This document shows, piece after piece, positions 15,532-23,461 of a stretch of DNA of 40,715 nucleotides. The DNA is from a virus. The position numbers and the translations under genes were made by a program. The stretch is from positions 1 to 40,715 of IMG/VR virus record IMGVR_UViG_3300044799_000242, one strand, 5' to 3'. The notes under the pieces are model-generated. The model did no database searches, was not told the origin of the DNA, and worked only from the letters and a program-made list of their open reading frames with translations. How positions within the stretch are numbered: position 1 is the stretch's first letter; every line of letters begins with the position of its first letter.

Positions 15532-16289
15532 TTTCAGCAAGACTTTGCGGAGGGTTAGGAGGCCGGTTGTTTCAAATAGCAGCTGCTTTCGCTTTAGCAC
15601 TCGATAATAACGATGAGTGCGCCTTTAATCTTAATATGGGGTCTGTATGTTTAGTCAAACCAGAGACATATAGAAATAATGTTTTCAGAAAACTCAAAGA
15701 TTTACCGCCGGAATGGGTTCAGGAAGCGTACTATCAGGAACGAAGGTATAATTATGATCCTATTCCTTACCATAAAAACTTAATGATAGGGGGATATTTC
15801 GGAAGTGAAAAATACTTTAATAAATATCGGAAGGAAATTATTGAGCTATTTAAAGATCAAAAAACAATTAGAATTATAGAGTTAAGTTTTAACTTCAAAA
15901 ACAGCGTTTCGCTTCATGTGCGCAGGGGTGACTATCTTATCAATGCTAGCCATGTTTGTGATGAAAGATATTATAAAAAAGCTTTATTCCACTTGGATTG
16001 TCAGGTTCAAATAGATCATGTTTATATTATTTCAGATGACATTCCTTGGTGCAAAGAAACTTTCAAAGATAAAAGAATTATATTTATTGAGGGAGTGCCG
16101 GATTACATTGATTTCTATATTCAGACTCTTTGCACTCACAATATAATAAGTAATTCTACATTCTCCCGATGGGGTGCATATCTGAATGAGAACCCTGATA
16201 AAATTGTTTGCGCTCCTGCTGTTTGGTTCGGTGGAAGTATAGCAAATGAGATAACAGATGTGTTTTTAAATGATTGGAATTTTATATAA
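15528..16289 (+). CDS. GT11-family glycosyltransferase (alpha-1,2-fucosyltransferase-like)
   Basis: A 253-residue transferase with hallmark GT11 motifs: CGGLGGRLFQIA at residues 7-18 (GDP-binding start), HVRRGDY at 130-136, and NSTFSRWGAYLNENPDK at 209-225, followed by APAVWFG. The family transfers fucose or related 6-deoxyhexoses from GDP-sugars. Placement right after a His-type dehydratase could mean a 3,6-dideoxy donor such as colitose, but this is inference. It overlaps the upstream gene by ATGA. Confidence 0.85.
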   Translation: MISARLCGGLGGRLFQIAAAFALALDNNDECAFNLNMGSVCLVKPETYRNNVFRKLKDLPPEWVQEAYYQERRYNYDPIPYHKNLMIGGYFGSEKYFNKYRKEIIELFKDQKTIRIIELSFNFKNSVSLHVRRGDYLINASHVCDERYYKKALFHLDCQVQIDHVYIISDDIPWCKETFKDKRIIFIEGVPDYIDFYIQTLCTHNIISNSTFSRWGAYLNENPDKIVCAPAVWFGGSIANEITDVFLNDWNFI

Positions 16290-16304
16290 CTAAAAATTGA
16301 AATC

Positions 16305-17129
16305 ATGAAAGTTAAATTTCACTCAGTTTACCCGATTAATTTAGACATTGACACTAATAAGCCAGTTGACGTTTATATTGATCAATTTACAATGGATCCT
16401 ATTCCACCCGATTCGCTTCGTATTATTATCTTACAAGAACCTTGGAGAGAACCTATGGTTCCGTTGGTGCAGAAGTATAAAGACCGTTACACGCATCTAT
16501 TGACCTATCAGGAAGAAGTTCTGGACTCGAATCCAAAAGCAAGGTTATTCCATTTCCCGAATACATGGATTAAAGATTACAAGTTTCCAAAGAAAGAGTT
16601 TAGTGTTTCAACAGTTGTCGGTGGTAAAAACTTTCTGGAAGGTCACGCATTAAGGCATGAGCTTTGGAGAAATCAGGATAAAATTACCGTACCGAAGAAT
16701 TTCTACCTGAGCGGTAATGCAAAACATTCTCATTCATTCGTGCCGTGGAATGAAGTTAATTATTTGGGCCGCCGTGTTTTAGGAGCCTCTAAAGACCCAC
16801 TATTTACTTCCATGTTTCATATCTGTATTGAGAATACTTCAATAGCAAATTTCTTTACTGAAAAACTCATTGATTGTTTTCAAACAAAGACAGTACCTAT
16901 TTATTACGGATGTACGAATATAAGGGACTATTTCAATATAGACGGGATAATCGTTGTTAATAATGTATATGATATAATAAGTTCCAGTTGCCGGTTATCG
17001 AAAAGCCTATATGAAAGATTACTTCCGGTTTTGGAAGAAAATTTCGAACGGTCAAATAAATGGTGCGATAACATAGAACAATTAAAAAATGGAATAATTC
17101 AGATACTTAAAGAGGAGAATTATGCCTGA
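16305..17129 (+). CDS. GT10-family glycosyltransferase (alpha-1,3-fucosyltransferase-like)
   Basis: A 274-residue protein with the GT10 motif FHICIENTSIANFFTEKL at residues 171-188, followed by KTVPIYYGCTNIRDYF. The family pattern is F-x-x-x-E-N-(x)-TEK and VPV-x-YG. The N-terminal half has LQEPWREP and a HFPNTWI block. It would normally use GDP-fucose; no GDP-fucose pathway is visible in the window. Its end overlaps the MuF gene by 8 bases, coupling the glycan module to a head gene. Confidence 0.85.
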   Translation: MKVKFHSVYPINLDIDTNKPVDVYIDQFTMDPIPPDSLRIIILQEPWREPMVPLVQKYKDRYTHLLTYQEEVLDSNPKARLFHFPNTWIKDYKFPKKEFSVSTVVGGKNFLEGHALRHELWRNQDKITVPKNFYLSGNAKHSHSFVPWNEVNYLGRRVLGASKDPLFTSMFHICIENTSIANFFTEKLIDCFQTKTVPIYYGCTNIRDYFNIDGIIVVNNVYDIISSSCRLSKSLYERLLPVLEENFERSNKWCDNIEQLKNGIIQILKEENYA

Positions 17130-18165
17130 TACCAGTTTAGAATATCGCAATAAGTTTTTAAAACGTCAACTTCAGTATGACAGAAAGTTCCGTTTGATAT
17201 TTAATAAGGTTGCTGATGATTTTGCCCGATTATCAGGTGATCCTAATATTAAATTTAGTCGTGCATTCCGATATAACGGTGCAATAAATAAAAAGATTGA
17301 CATTATAATTGAGGCATTTCATAAAGACGTCCTTAATTTAACCGAATTGGAAATCGAAAAAAGTTGGGGACTATCAAATGAAAAAAACGACTTAATCGTA
17401 AAAGATTATTTAAAGGCTATCACAACCATTAAGACAGCGCAAAAGGCCGCATATTTCATGCCTAATATTCCTGCACTCAAAGCGTTTATTTCCGGCAAGC
17501 ATGGCACGGAGACTTTATCAGATTCAATCTGGCAGGTTGCAAAACAGGCAAGGGGTGAAATGAAAATCCATTTGGGGATCGGAATTTCTCAGGGAGATTC
17601 TGCCTCTGTAATTTCCCGAAGGATCCGTCAATACCTCAAAAACCCGGATGCACTTTTTCGAAGGGTCCGTGATAATAATGGCAAACTAGTTGCAAGTAAA
17701 GCAATGTTAGAGAACCATCCGGGAACTGGAACGTATAATAGTGCTTATAAAAACGCTTTACGTGTGGCCAGAACAAATGCGAACCAATCTTTTCAATTAG
17801 CTGATTCAATAAGGTGGAGGCAGCTAGATATGGTAATCGGGATTGAAATTAAGTTAAGTTCCCAACATCCAGATTATAATTATGTTGAAATATGTGAGGC
17901 ACTTGCAGGAATTTATCCGAAAACTTATATATTCATAGGCAATCACCCGCAATGCTTGTGTATCGCAGTTCCTATACTAATGCCAAATTCTGATTTTAAT
18001 GCGTATTTAAAAGGGAATGAACCACTAAGATCGAAACAAATAACGGATTATCCGCCGAATTTTAAAGAGTTCTGGAAAGCCAATTATGACAAATATTCAA
18101 ATTATAAACAAATGCCGTTTATTATGGAAGATAATTTGGAGGCTATTAAAAAAATTCTGAAATGA
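17122..18165 (+). CDS. MuF-like head morphogenesis protein
   Basis: A 347-residue protein with the MuF-family pattern: a helical N-terminal part, a central DALFRRVRD segment, RVARTNANQSFQLADSIRW and the C-terminal signature GNHPQCLC at about 273-280 (HPxCxC). MuF proteins sit near the portal and help head assembly. The usual gene order is portal, MuF, scaffold, capsid. Here the first two are separated by more than 10 kb of sugar genes. An AGGAG stretch at 17113-17117, four bases from the ATG, is one of the few clear Shine-Dalgarno-like sites in the window. Confidence 0.85.
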   Translation: MPDTSLEYRNKFLKRQLQYDRKFRLIFNKVADDFARLSGDPNIKFSRAFRYNGAINKKIDIIIEAFHKDVLNLTELEIEKSWGLSNEKNDLIVKDYLKAITTIKTAQKAAYFMPNIPALKAFISGKHGTETLSDSIWQVAKQARGEMKIHLGIGISQGDSASVISRRIRQYLKNPDALFRRVRDNNGKLVASKAMLENHPGTGTYNSAYKNALRVARTNANQSFQLADSIRWRQLDMVIGIEIKLSSQHPDYNYVEICEALAGIYPKTYIFIGNHPQCLCIAVPILMPNSDFNAYLKGNEPLRSKQITDYPPNFKEFWKANYDKYSNYKQMPFIMEDNLEAIKKILK

Positions 18166-18389
18166 AAAAACTTATTCCGATTTTATTCTTTGTTCTTGTA
18201 ATTACTTCATGTGAGAAAAAAATACCTTGCTGGGAATGTATCACTAAGCAGACAAAAGACATTACCTTAATTAACATTTACTGTGACAAAACCGCAGATG
18301 AGATTAAAGATATAGAAGTAAAAGGGACTTTTTACCACAATCTTTTTGGCGAATACTGGCATCAAACTACAGTTTGTAGATTAAAATAA
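18162..18389 (+). CDS. Small phage-encoded lipoprotein
   Basis: A 75-residue protein with an N-terminal signal MKKLIPILFFVLVITSC and a lipobox-like ITSC, Cys17 being the likely lipidated residue. The mature part has four more cysteines (C23, C26, C41, C72). It overlaps the MuF gene by ATGA. Lipoproteins encoded by phages of Bacteroidota and other bacteria can block superinfection at the cell surface. That role is inference here, since no specific partner is seen. Confidence 0.75.
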   Translation: MKKLIPILFFVLVITSCEKKIPCWECITKQTKDITLINIYCDKTADEIKDIEVKGTFYHNLFGEYWHQTTVCRLK

Positions 18390-18429
18390 TTAACGAAAAT
18401 AATTTGAAAATAATAAAATCCATTGTGAA

Positions 18430-20211
18430 ATGAGAATGAGGGTTGCTGATTATGTAGCAAAATTTATTTATGAACAATTAAAAGTTCATGATGTATTTAT
18501 GGTTACAGGTGGAGGGGCAATGTTTCTTAATGATGGGATCGCAATGAATGGTAAAATAAATGCCATTTGTAACCATCATGAGCAAGCATCATCAATGGGT
18601 GCTGTTGGTTATGCTAAATATACGAATGGCTTTGCAGTGGTAATGCAAACAACTGGATGCGGAGGCACGAATTGCATTACAGGTTTATTGGATGCATGGC
18701 AGGATAGTGTGAAGGTCTTTTTTATTTCCGGGAATGACAATAAAAACAGAACTGTATATAATTCAACTATTAAATTAAGACAACTTGGAGTACAGGAAGC
18801 AGATATTATTTCAATAGTTTCATCTATAACAAAATATGCAGTTATGGTTAATAATGCTGAAGATATTGCTTATCATTTGGAAGCGGCAAAATATCATGCA
18901 GAATCCGGGAGACCTGGCCCAGTATGGGTAGATATTCCTCTGGATATACAAGGAGTATTTATTGAAAGTGACAGTCTTAAACATTTCCGGGAAGGGAACA
19001 ATATAAAGCAAAAAGCTACATTTGAGGAATTGGAGCAATTTAAAAATGACCTTGCTCAAAGCAAGCGACCTGTAATTATTGCGGGTAATGGGATAAGGTT
19101 AGGAAATGCAGTCAGAGAGTTTCAAAAATTCATCAATAAATTCAAAATACCCGTTGTAGTAACATATCTTGGTGTTGATCTACTTCCTTCGGCGCACCCA
19201 CAATTTATTGGAAGGATTGGCATTAAAGGAGACAGAGCAGGTAATTTTGCAATGCAGAACTCTGATTTACTTATAAGTTTTGGTAGTAGATTCAGTGTAG
19301 GATCAGTTGGTTATGATCCTAAATTATTTGCACGTGAAGCGAAGATAGTTGCCGTAGATATTGATGATAATGAACATAAAAAAAATACTGTAAAAATAGA
19401 TTATGTTATAAATGTTGATATAAAAGAATTTCTATTACAGTTTGATTATGATATTCCAATAAATAGCCAGTGGGGTGAGACCTGTCATAACTGGAAAACA
19501 AAATGGCCGACAATATTACCGGAACATAAAGACGATAAAAACGGAATTAACTTATATCATTTTATGGGTATCTTAAACAGGAATCTTAAAAATGATTCTG
19601 TTGTTGTCTCCGATGCCGGATCTGCTTATTATGTCACATCTCAATCCCTTATGATAAAAGAGAATCAAAGATATATCACTTCGGGTGCTCAGGCCGAAAT
19701 GGGATTTACCATACCTGCTTCCATTGGTATTTGTGTGGCTCGAAATAATATGGAGGTTATCGGAATAACAGGCGATGGATCATTTCAGATGAATATCCAG
19801 GAACTTCAGACTATTGTTCATCATAAATATCCCATTAAACTTTTTATTTGGAATAATAATGGCTATTTGTCTATTCGTACAACACAGAAAAGATTCTTTA
19901 ATGGGCGTTTAGGTACTGACAATAGCAGTGGTTTATCTTTTCCAAGTATAGAAAAAATTGCTGATGCTTATGGAATTAAATTTTACAGAATTACAACCGC
20001 AGAAGAGTTGGAATCGAAAATGTGTAAAATCTTATTAGAGAAAGAAGCAGTAATATGTGAAGTTATGTGTCAACCTGATCAGGTCATCGCACCGGTTGTT
20101 TCTTCAATAAAAGATAAGGAAGGGAAAATGATTTCTAAGCCACTAGAGGATATGTTTCCTTTCTTAGACAGGGATGAATTTAATGATAATATGATTATAA
20201 AAACTATATAG
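18430..20211 (+). CDS. Thiamine-diphosphate enzyme, acetolactate-synthase-like (YerE-type)
   Basis: A 593-residue enzyme with the three-domain acetolactate-synthase layout. The catalytic Glu51 is in NHHEQASSMGA, the start has MVTGGGAMFLNDGIA, and the ThDP/metal motif is GDGSFQMN (448-455) with WNNNGY at 474-479. Branched-sugar enzymes such as YerE attach a two-carbon unit from pyruvate to CDP-4-keto-3,6-dideoxyglucose, the very product of RfbF-RfbG-RfbH upstream. A housekeeping acetolactate synthase is possible but unlikely, because the small subunit and other branched-chain amino-acid genes are absent. The start could also be the second ATG, two codons in. Confidence 0.8.
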   Translation: MRMRVADYVAKFIYEQLKVHDVFMVTGGGAMFLNDGIAMNGKINAICNHHEQASSMGAVGYAKYTNGFAVVMQTTGCGGTNCITGLLDAWQDSVKVFFISGNDNKNRTVYNSTIKLRQLGVQEADIISIVSSITKYAVMVNNAEDIAYHLEAAKYHAESGRPGPVWVDIPLDIQGVFIESDSLKHFREGNNIKQKATFEELEQFKNDLAQSKRPVIIAGNGIRLGNAVREFQKFINKFKIPVVVTYLGVDLLPSAHPQFIGRIGIKGDRAGNFAMQNSDLLISFGSRFSVGSVGYDPKLFAREAKIVAVDIDDNEHKKNTVKIDYVINVDIKEFLLQFDYDIPINSQWGETCHNWKTKWPTILPEHKDDKNGINLYHFMGILNRNLKNDSVVVSDAGSAYYVTSQSLMIKENQRYITSGAQAEMGFTIPASIGICVARNNMEVIGITGDGSFQMNIQELQTIVHHKYPIKLFIWNNNGYLSIRTTQKRFFNGRLGTDNSSGLSFPSIEKIADAYGIKFYRITTAEELESKMCKILLEKEAVICEVMCQPDQVIAPVVSSIKDKEGKMISKPLEDMFPFLDRDEFNDNMIIKTI

Positions 20212-20213
20212 TT

Positions 20214-21146
20214 ATGACAAAGAAAATTTCTTTAATAGATTTGGTTAATAAAAAAGCCAATGGAGAACTAGTAACATGGATCACGGCCTATGACTTACCT
20301 CTTTCATGGGCTGCGGAAAATGCAGGTATTGATATGATACTTGTCGGTGATTCTGGCGGCATGGTACAACTTGGTTATCAAACAACCAACCCTGTCACTA
20401 TGGATGAGATGATTGTTATGGCACAATCTGTTCGCAGGGGTGCGCCCAATACTTTTATTATTGGAGATATGCCACAAGGATCTTATGAGATTAGTGATAA
20501 AGATGCTATTTATAATGCACTCAGGTTTGTGAAGGAAGCTGGGTGTGATGCCATTAAACTTGAAGGGGGCAAAAGGATAACACCAAGGGTTAAGGCAATA
20601 TCTGATGCAGGTATATTAGTTATAGGACATCTCGGATTAACGCCACAAAGCACTGCATCATTCGGAGGATATAGAGTACAAGGGAAAACCATCGAGAGTT
20701 TTATAAAAACATTTGAGGATGCAATCGCCTTGCAGGAATCAGGGGCATTTTCGATACTTCTTGAAGCGATGCCGTCAGAATCAGCAGGACAGATAACAAA
20801 ACAGTTAAAAGTTCCTATTTATGGCATTGGTGCAGGACAGTATGTTAATGGACAGTTAATTATTATGCATGACCTACTTGGATTCTATAAACCATTCAGG
20901 CCGTGGTTCGCCAAATGCTATATACCACAGGTGATAAAAAAATATGAGGAATATATTTATTCTGTGAAGGATTTAAGAAAGCTGGGGAGAGAACAGCGTG
21001 AAGATGGTATTCTGATTCTTGCACAGATGGCTATTCAAGAATATATCAAAGAAGTGAAGGACAAGACTTATCCACAGGAGGAATATAGTTATCCGCTTAA
21101 AGAAGAAGATCTTAATATTTTGAAAAAGTCTAAATATTGGAAATGA
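20214..21146 (+). CDS. panB: 3-methyl-2-oxobutanoate hydroxymethyltransferase-like (PanB)
   Basis: This 310-residue protein carries the PanB signatures: ITAYDLPLSWAAENAGIDM, LVGDSGGM with Asp46, IGDMPQGSY with Asp85, IKLEGG with Glu117, IGHLGLTPQS, GGYRVQGKT, and LLEAMPSESA with Glu184. These match the E. coli Mg-binding aspartates (45, 84) and catalytic glutamate (181). PanB normally hydroxymethylates 2-oxoisovalerate with methylene-tetrahydrofolate for pantothenate. No other pantothenate gene is present. In this cluster it may act on a keto-sugar branch, which is a hypothesis. It starts 3 bases after the ThDP gene and overlaps the next gene (ATGA). Confidence 0.85.
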   Translation: MTKKISLIDLVNKKANGELVTWITAYDLPLSWAAENAGIDMILVGDSGGMVQLGYQTTNPVTMDEMIVMAQSVRRGAPNTFIIGDMPQGSYEISDKDAIYNALRFVKEAGCDAIKLEGGKRITPRVKAISDAGILVIGHLGLTPQSTASFGGYRVQGKTIESFIKTFEDAIALQESGAFSILLEAMPSESAGQITKQLKVPIYGIGAGQYVNGQLIIMHDLLGFYKPFRPWFAKCYIPQVIKKYEEYIYSVKDLRKLGREQREDGILILAQMAIQEYIKEVKDKTYPQEEYSYPLKEEDLNILKKSKYWK

Positions 21147-22195
21147 TTAATAAGCGGAACAGTATTGTAGAGCAAGACCTTGAATTTATTATTAATCATC
21201 CATTAAATTGGGATGTATTAGAGGGAAAGACTGTACTAATTACAGGAGCAAACGGCTTTCTTCCCGCATACATGGTTGAAACTTTATTATTTTTAAACGA
21301 ATGCAGGTTTTCAAGCCCAATAAAGATAATTGGGCTTGTCAGAAATATAGACAAAACTAAGCAACGGTTTAAGTTTTATGCTAAACGAAAAGATTTAGAA
21401 TTTATTCAGGCAGACATTAATGAACCTTTTAAATGCAAATGTCCAATAAATTTTATTATTCACGCAGCAAGTCAGGCGAGTCCTAAGTATTTTGGTATTG
21501 ATCCCGTTGGTACTTTATTACCGAATACCGTAGGAACGAATAAATTACTACAACTCGCCATAAGAAACCCGGTTGAGATCTTTTTATATTTTAGTAGTGG
21601 TGAGGTCTATGGAGATACCGATCAAGTACCAACGTCCGAGAATGGTTATGGTTATCTCGATACTACTAATGTAAGATCATGCTATGGAGAAAGCAAACGA
21701 ATGGGTGAAACAATGTGTGTCTCATATCATCGCCAATTTAATGTTCCTGCTAAAATTGTCCGTCCTTTTCATACCTATGGGCCAAGTATGCAGTTAGACG
21801 ATGGGAGGGTATATGCTGACTTTATATCTGACATAGTGAATGATAGAGATATAATCATGAAAGGCAATGGAAACGCCATGCGTGCCTTCTGTTATATTGC
21901 CGATGCGATTATTGGGTTCTTTACTGTCTTACTAAAAGGAGAAAATGGTGAAGCATATAATGTAGGGAACCCGGATGGTGAATTAAGTATTAAGGAATTG
22001 GCTCATACTTTAATAAGTTTATTTCCGGAGAAAAAATTAAAAGTAGTTGAATTTCATAAGCCACCTGATAATAATTACCTTCAGAGTAATAACAGTAGAA
22101 TGTGTCCTGATATTTCTAAAATTAAAACTCTTGGATGGACACCGCATTATAATGTTCAGGAAGGATTCAAAAGAACAATCGAAAGCTATGAATAA
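21143..22195 (+). CDS. NAD-dependent epimerase/dehydratase (extended SDR)
   Basis: From ATG 21143 (350 residues; overlapping panB's stop by ATGA), the protein has the Rossmann motif TGANGFLPAY at residues 34-43, HAASQASP at 107-114, the catalytic Ser pair at 151-152 and Tyr181-x3-Lys185 in SCYGESKRMGE, so it is an active-site-complete extended short-chain dehydrogenase. GxxGxxG is altered to GANGFLP, as in UDP-glucuronate decarboxylase-like enzymes. Likely role: ketoreduction or epimerisation of the branched CDP-sugar, by position. Substrate is not certain. Confidence 0.8.
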   Translation: MINKRNSIVEQDLEFIINHPLNWDVLEGKTVLITGANGFLPAYMVETLLFLNECRFSSPIKIIGLVRNIDKTKQRFKFYAKRKDLEFIQADINEPFKCKCPINFIIHAASQASPKYFGIDPVGTLLPNTVGTNKLLQLAIRNPVEIFLYFSSGEVYGDTDQVPTSENGYGYLDTTNVRSCYGESKRMGETMCVSYHRQFNVPAKIVRPFHTYGPSMQLDDGRVYADFISDIVNDRDIIMKGNGNAMRAFCYIADAIIGFFTVLLKGENGEAYNVGNPDGELSIKELAHTLISLFPEKKLKVVEFHKPPDNNYLQSNNSRMCPDISKIKTLGWTPHYNVQEGFKRTIESYE

Positions 22196-23102
22196 TTTAA
22201 GACAACTTTATAAGGACGGTGCAATAAGTAAGCAGAAGTTTATAAAACAAATGCATGAACACCATTCTATTCTTTTTGAGTACCGGGATTTATTAAAGAA
22301 TAATATAATTAAGAAAATAGAGATTTCTGAAAATTTAGTAATTATGACCTTTCATGATATTAAAATGATTATTGACGAATATGATGAAAGAACAGCACCT
22401 ATTGAAGCACTGAATTTCTCCGGGTATGAAAAAGAAGAAACAGACTTTATTTTAACAATTATTGGAGAAAGTTTACATCCTGACTTTACAGTTTTTGATA
22501 TAGGTGCGAATGTCGGATGGTACTCTTTAAATATTTCCAAGAAATTCCCCGGAATTAAGATTCATGCTTTTGAACCTATTCCTAAGACATTTAGATATTT
22601 GAATGACAATATTAAATTAAATGGGTTAAAGAATATAACAACCAATACTTTTGGTCTTTCAAATTCAGATAAAAATGTTTTATTTTATTATTATAAAGAA
22701 GGTTCTGGAAATTCTTCACTTGTCAATCTATCAAACAGGGGCGAGGAGATGTCTTCAAAAGTATATGAACTTGATAATTACGTTAAAAACAATAATTTGA
22801 GGGTTGACTTTATAAAGTGCGATGTTGAGGGTGCTGAACTATTTGTATTTGAAGGCGCTTTAAAAACATTAAAAGATCAAAAGCCAATTGTTTTTACTGA
22901 AATGTTAAGGAAATGGTCATCCAGGTTTAATTATCATCCGAATGTTATTATTTCCTTGTTTAGAAATATAGGTTACAATTGTTATACGCTTAGAGATGGG
23001 AAACTTATTCCATTCAGTTTTATGAAGGAAGATACTGTTGAGACTAATTTTTTCTTTTTACATAAAGAATATCATGCTGAAAAGATTCTACGATTCAATT
23101 AA
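22188..23102 (+). CDS. FkbM-family methyltransferase
   Basis: I chose ATG 22188 (304 residues) because it overlaps the epimerase end by 8 bases and precedes the folded domain; a further-upstream in-frame ATG would read deep into the epimerase. The SAM motif is FDIGANVGWYS at residues 103-113, then HAFEPIP (126-132) and the family block FIKCDVEGAE. FkbM enzymes methylate hydroxyls of sugars or polyketides, here probably a sugar. It closes the glycan module. Confidence 0.85.
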   Translation: MNNLRQLYKDGAISKQKFIKQMHEHHSILFEYRDLLKNNIIKKIEISENLVIMTFHDIKMIIDEYDERTAPIEALNFSGYEKEETDFILTIIGESLHPDFTVFDIGANVGWYSLNISKKFPGIKIHAFEPIPKTFRYLNDNIKLNGLKNITTNTFGLSNSDKNVLFYYYKEGSGNSSLVNLSNRGEEMSSKVYELDNYVKNNNLRVDFIKCDVEGAELFVFEGALKTLKDQKPIVFTEMLRKWSSRFNYHPNVIISLFRNIGYNCYTLRDGKLIPFSFMKEDTVETNFFFLHKEYHAEKILRFN

Positions 23103-23123
23103 CCTCCAGAAATGGTTTTTTTA

Positions 23124-23387
23124 TTACCAACTGTAAAACTTCCTGTTTAATGTCCTCAAATCAGGTTTTACCGGATTTAGTTTTGTTGCAACTATTTCCT
23201 TTTCCGGTAATCGGTCCGGAATCTCAATCACCCATTGACCTTTTGATCCTGATTCATTAGGTAATTGCCTTGCATGATGATTCGAGGGCAGTAATCCATC
23301 AGCGCAACGTCTTGCAATAGTTTTGGAGGATAATATTTTCCCTTTGGAAGGGAATCGCTTTGCGTATTCTTCAACTGTTATTACCAT
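23124..23387 (-). CDS. Excisionase-like helix-turn-helix protein
   Basis: The only minus-strand gene, 87 residues from ATG at 23387; a TTG 21 bases further out would add seven residues. The core VEEYAKRFPSKGK followed by SSKTIARRCADGLLPSNH is a winged-helix Xis/MerR-like pattern: a helix, a turn, then the recognition helix TIARRCADG. A C-terminal WVIEIPD beta segment follows. It lies between the end of the sugar module and the scaffold gene. It has its own TTG-N19-TACTTTTG promoter. It may bind DNA to direct excision or repress a promoter; no integrase is visible here. Confidence 0.75.
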   Translation of the reverse strand: MVITVEEYAKRFPSKGKILSSKTIARRCADGLLPSNHHARQLPNESGSKGQWVIEIPDRLPEKEIVATKLNPVKPDLRTLNRKFYSW

Positions 23388-23405
23388 TTTATGTCCGTAT
23401 AAGGA

Positions 23406-23435
23406 CAAAAGTAAACAATCTCATTGAATTGACAA
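23406..23435 (-). promoter_or_regulatory. Divergent minus-strand promoter for the excisionase-like gene
   Basis: On the minus strand, TTG (23433-23435) is followed after 19 bases by TACTTTTG (23406-23413), a full match to TAnnTTTG with ideal spacing. The ATG follows about 19 bases downstream. An imperfect palindrome, GTCC (23393-23396) with GGAC (23403-23406), sits across the predicted start and could be an operator, although that is only a structural hint. Confidence 0.65.
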
Positions 23436-23455
23436 TCATATAAGGCGTAATTTTA
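23429..23455 (+). promoter_or_regulatory. Weak promoter before the scaffold-like gene
   Basis: On the plus strand TAATTTTA (23448-23455) matches TAnnTTTG except for the last base. TTG at 23429-23431 lies 16 bases upstream and another at 23424-23426 lies 21 bases upstream. The start of the scaffold gene at 23462 is only 7 bases away, so the message would be nearly leaderless. Confidence 0.35.
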
Positions 23456-23461
23456 CAGATT

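Noticed and set aside
18398-18430. Promoter before the ThDP enzyme
   Set aside because: AT-rich sequence with ATAATTTG, but the required TA before the two-base spacer is missing and no good -33 element is present.
18430-20211. Housekeeping acetolactate synthase for branched-chain amino acids
   Set aside because: No small subunit or other ilv gene is present, and the position between CDP-sugar enzymes favours a YerE-type role.
20214-21146. PEP mutase or phosphonate biosynthesis with the ThDP enzyme as phosphonopyruvate decarboxylase
   Set aside because: The 310-residue protein has the PanB motifs, not the PEP-mutase signature, and the ThDP enzyme is the longer acetolactate-synthase type.
22047-22187. 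Longer N-terminus for the FkbM methyltransferase
   Set aside because: It would overlap the epimerase gene by about 150 bases and encode a hydrophobic, unstructured stretch; the ATG at 22188 gives the usual short overlap.
23101-23122. Terminator at the end of the FkbM gene
   Set aside because: AACC/GGTT forms only a 4-bp stem before a T run; it is too weak to call, although convergent genes meet here.
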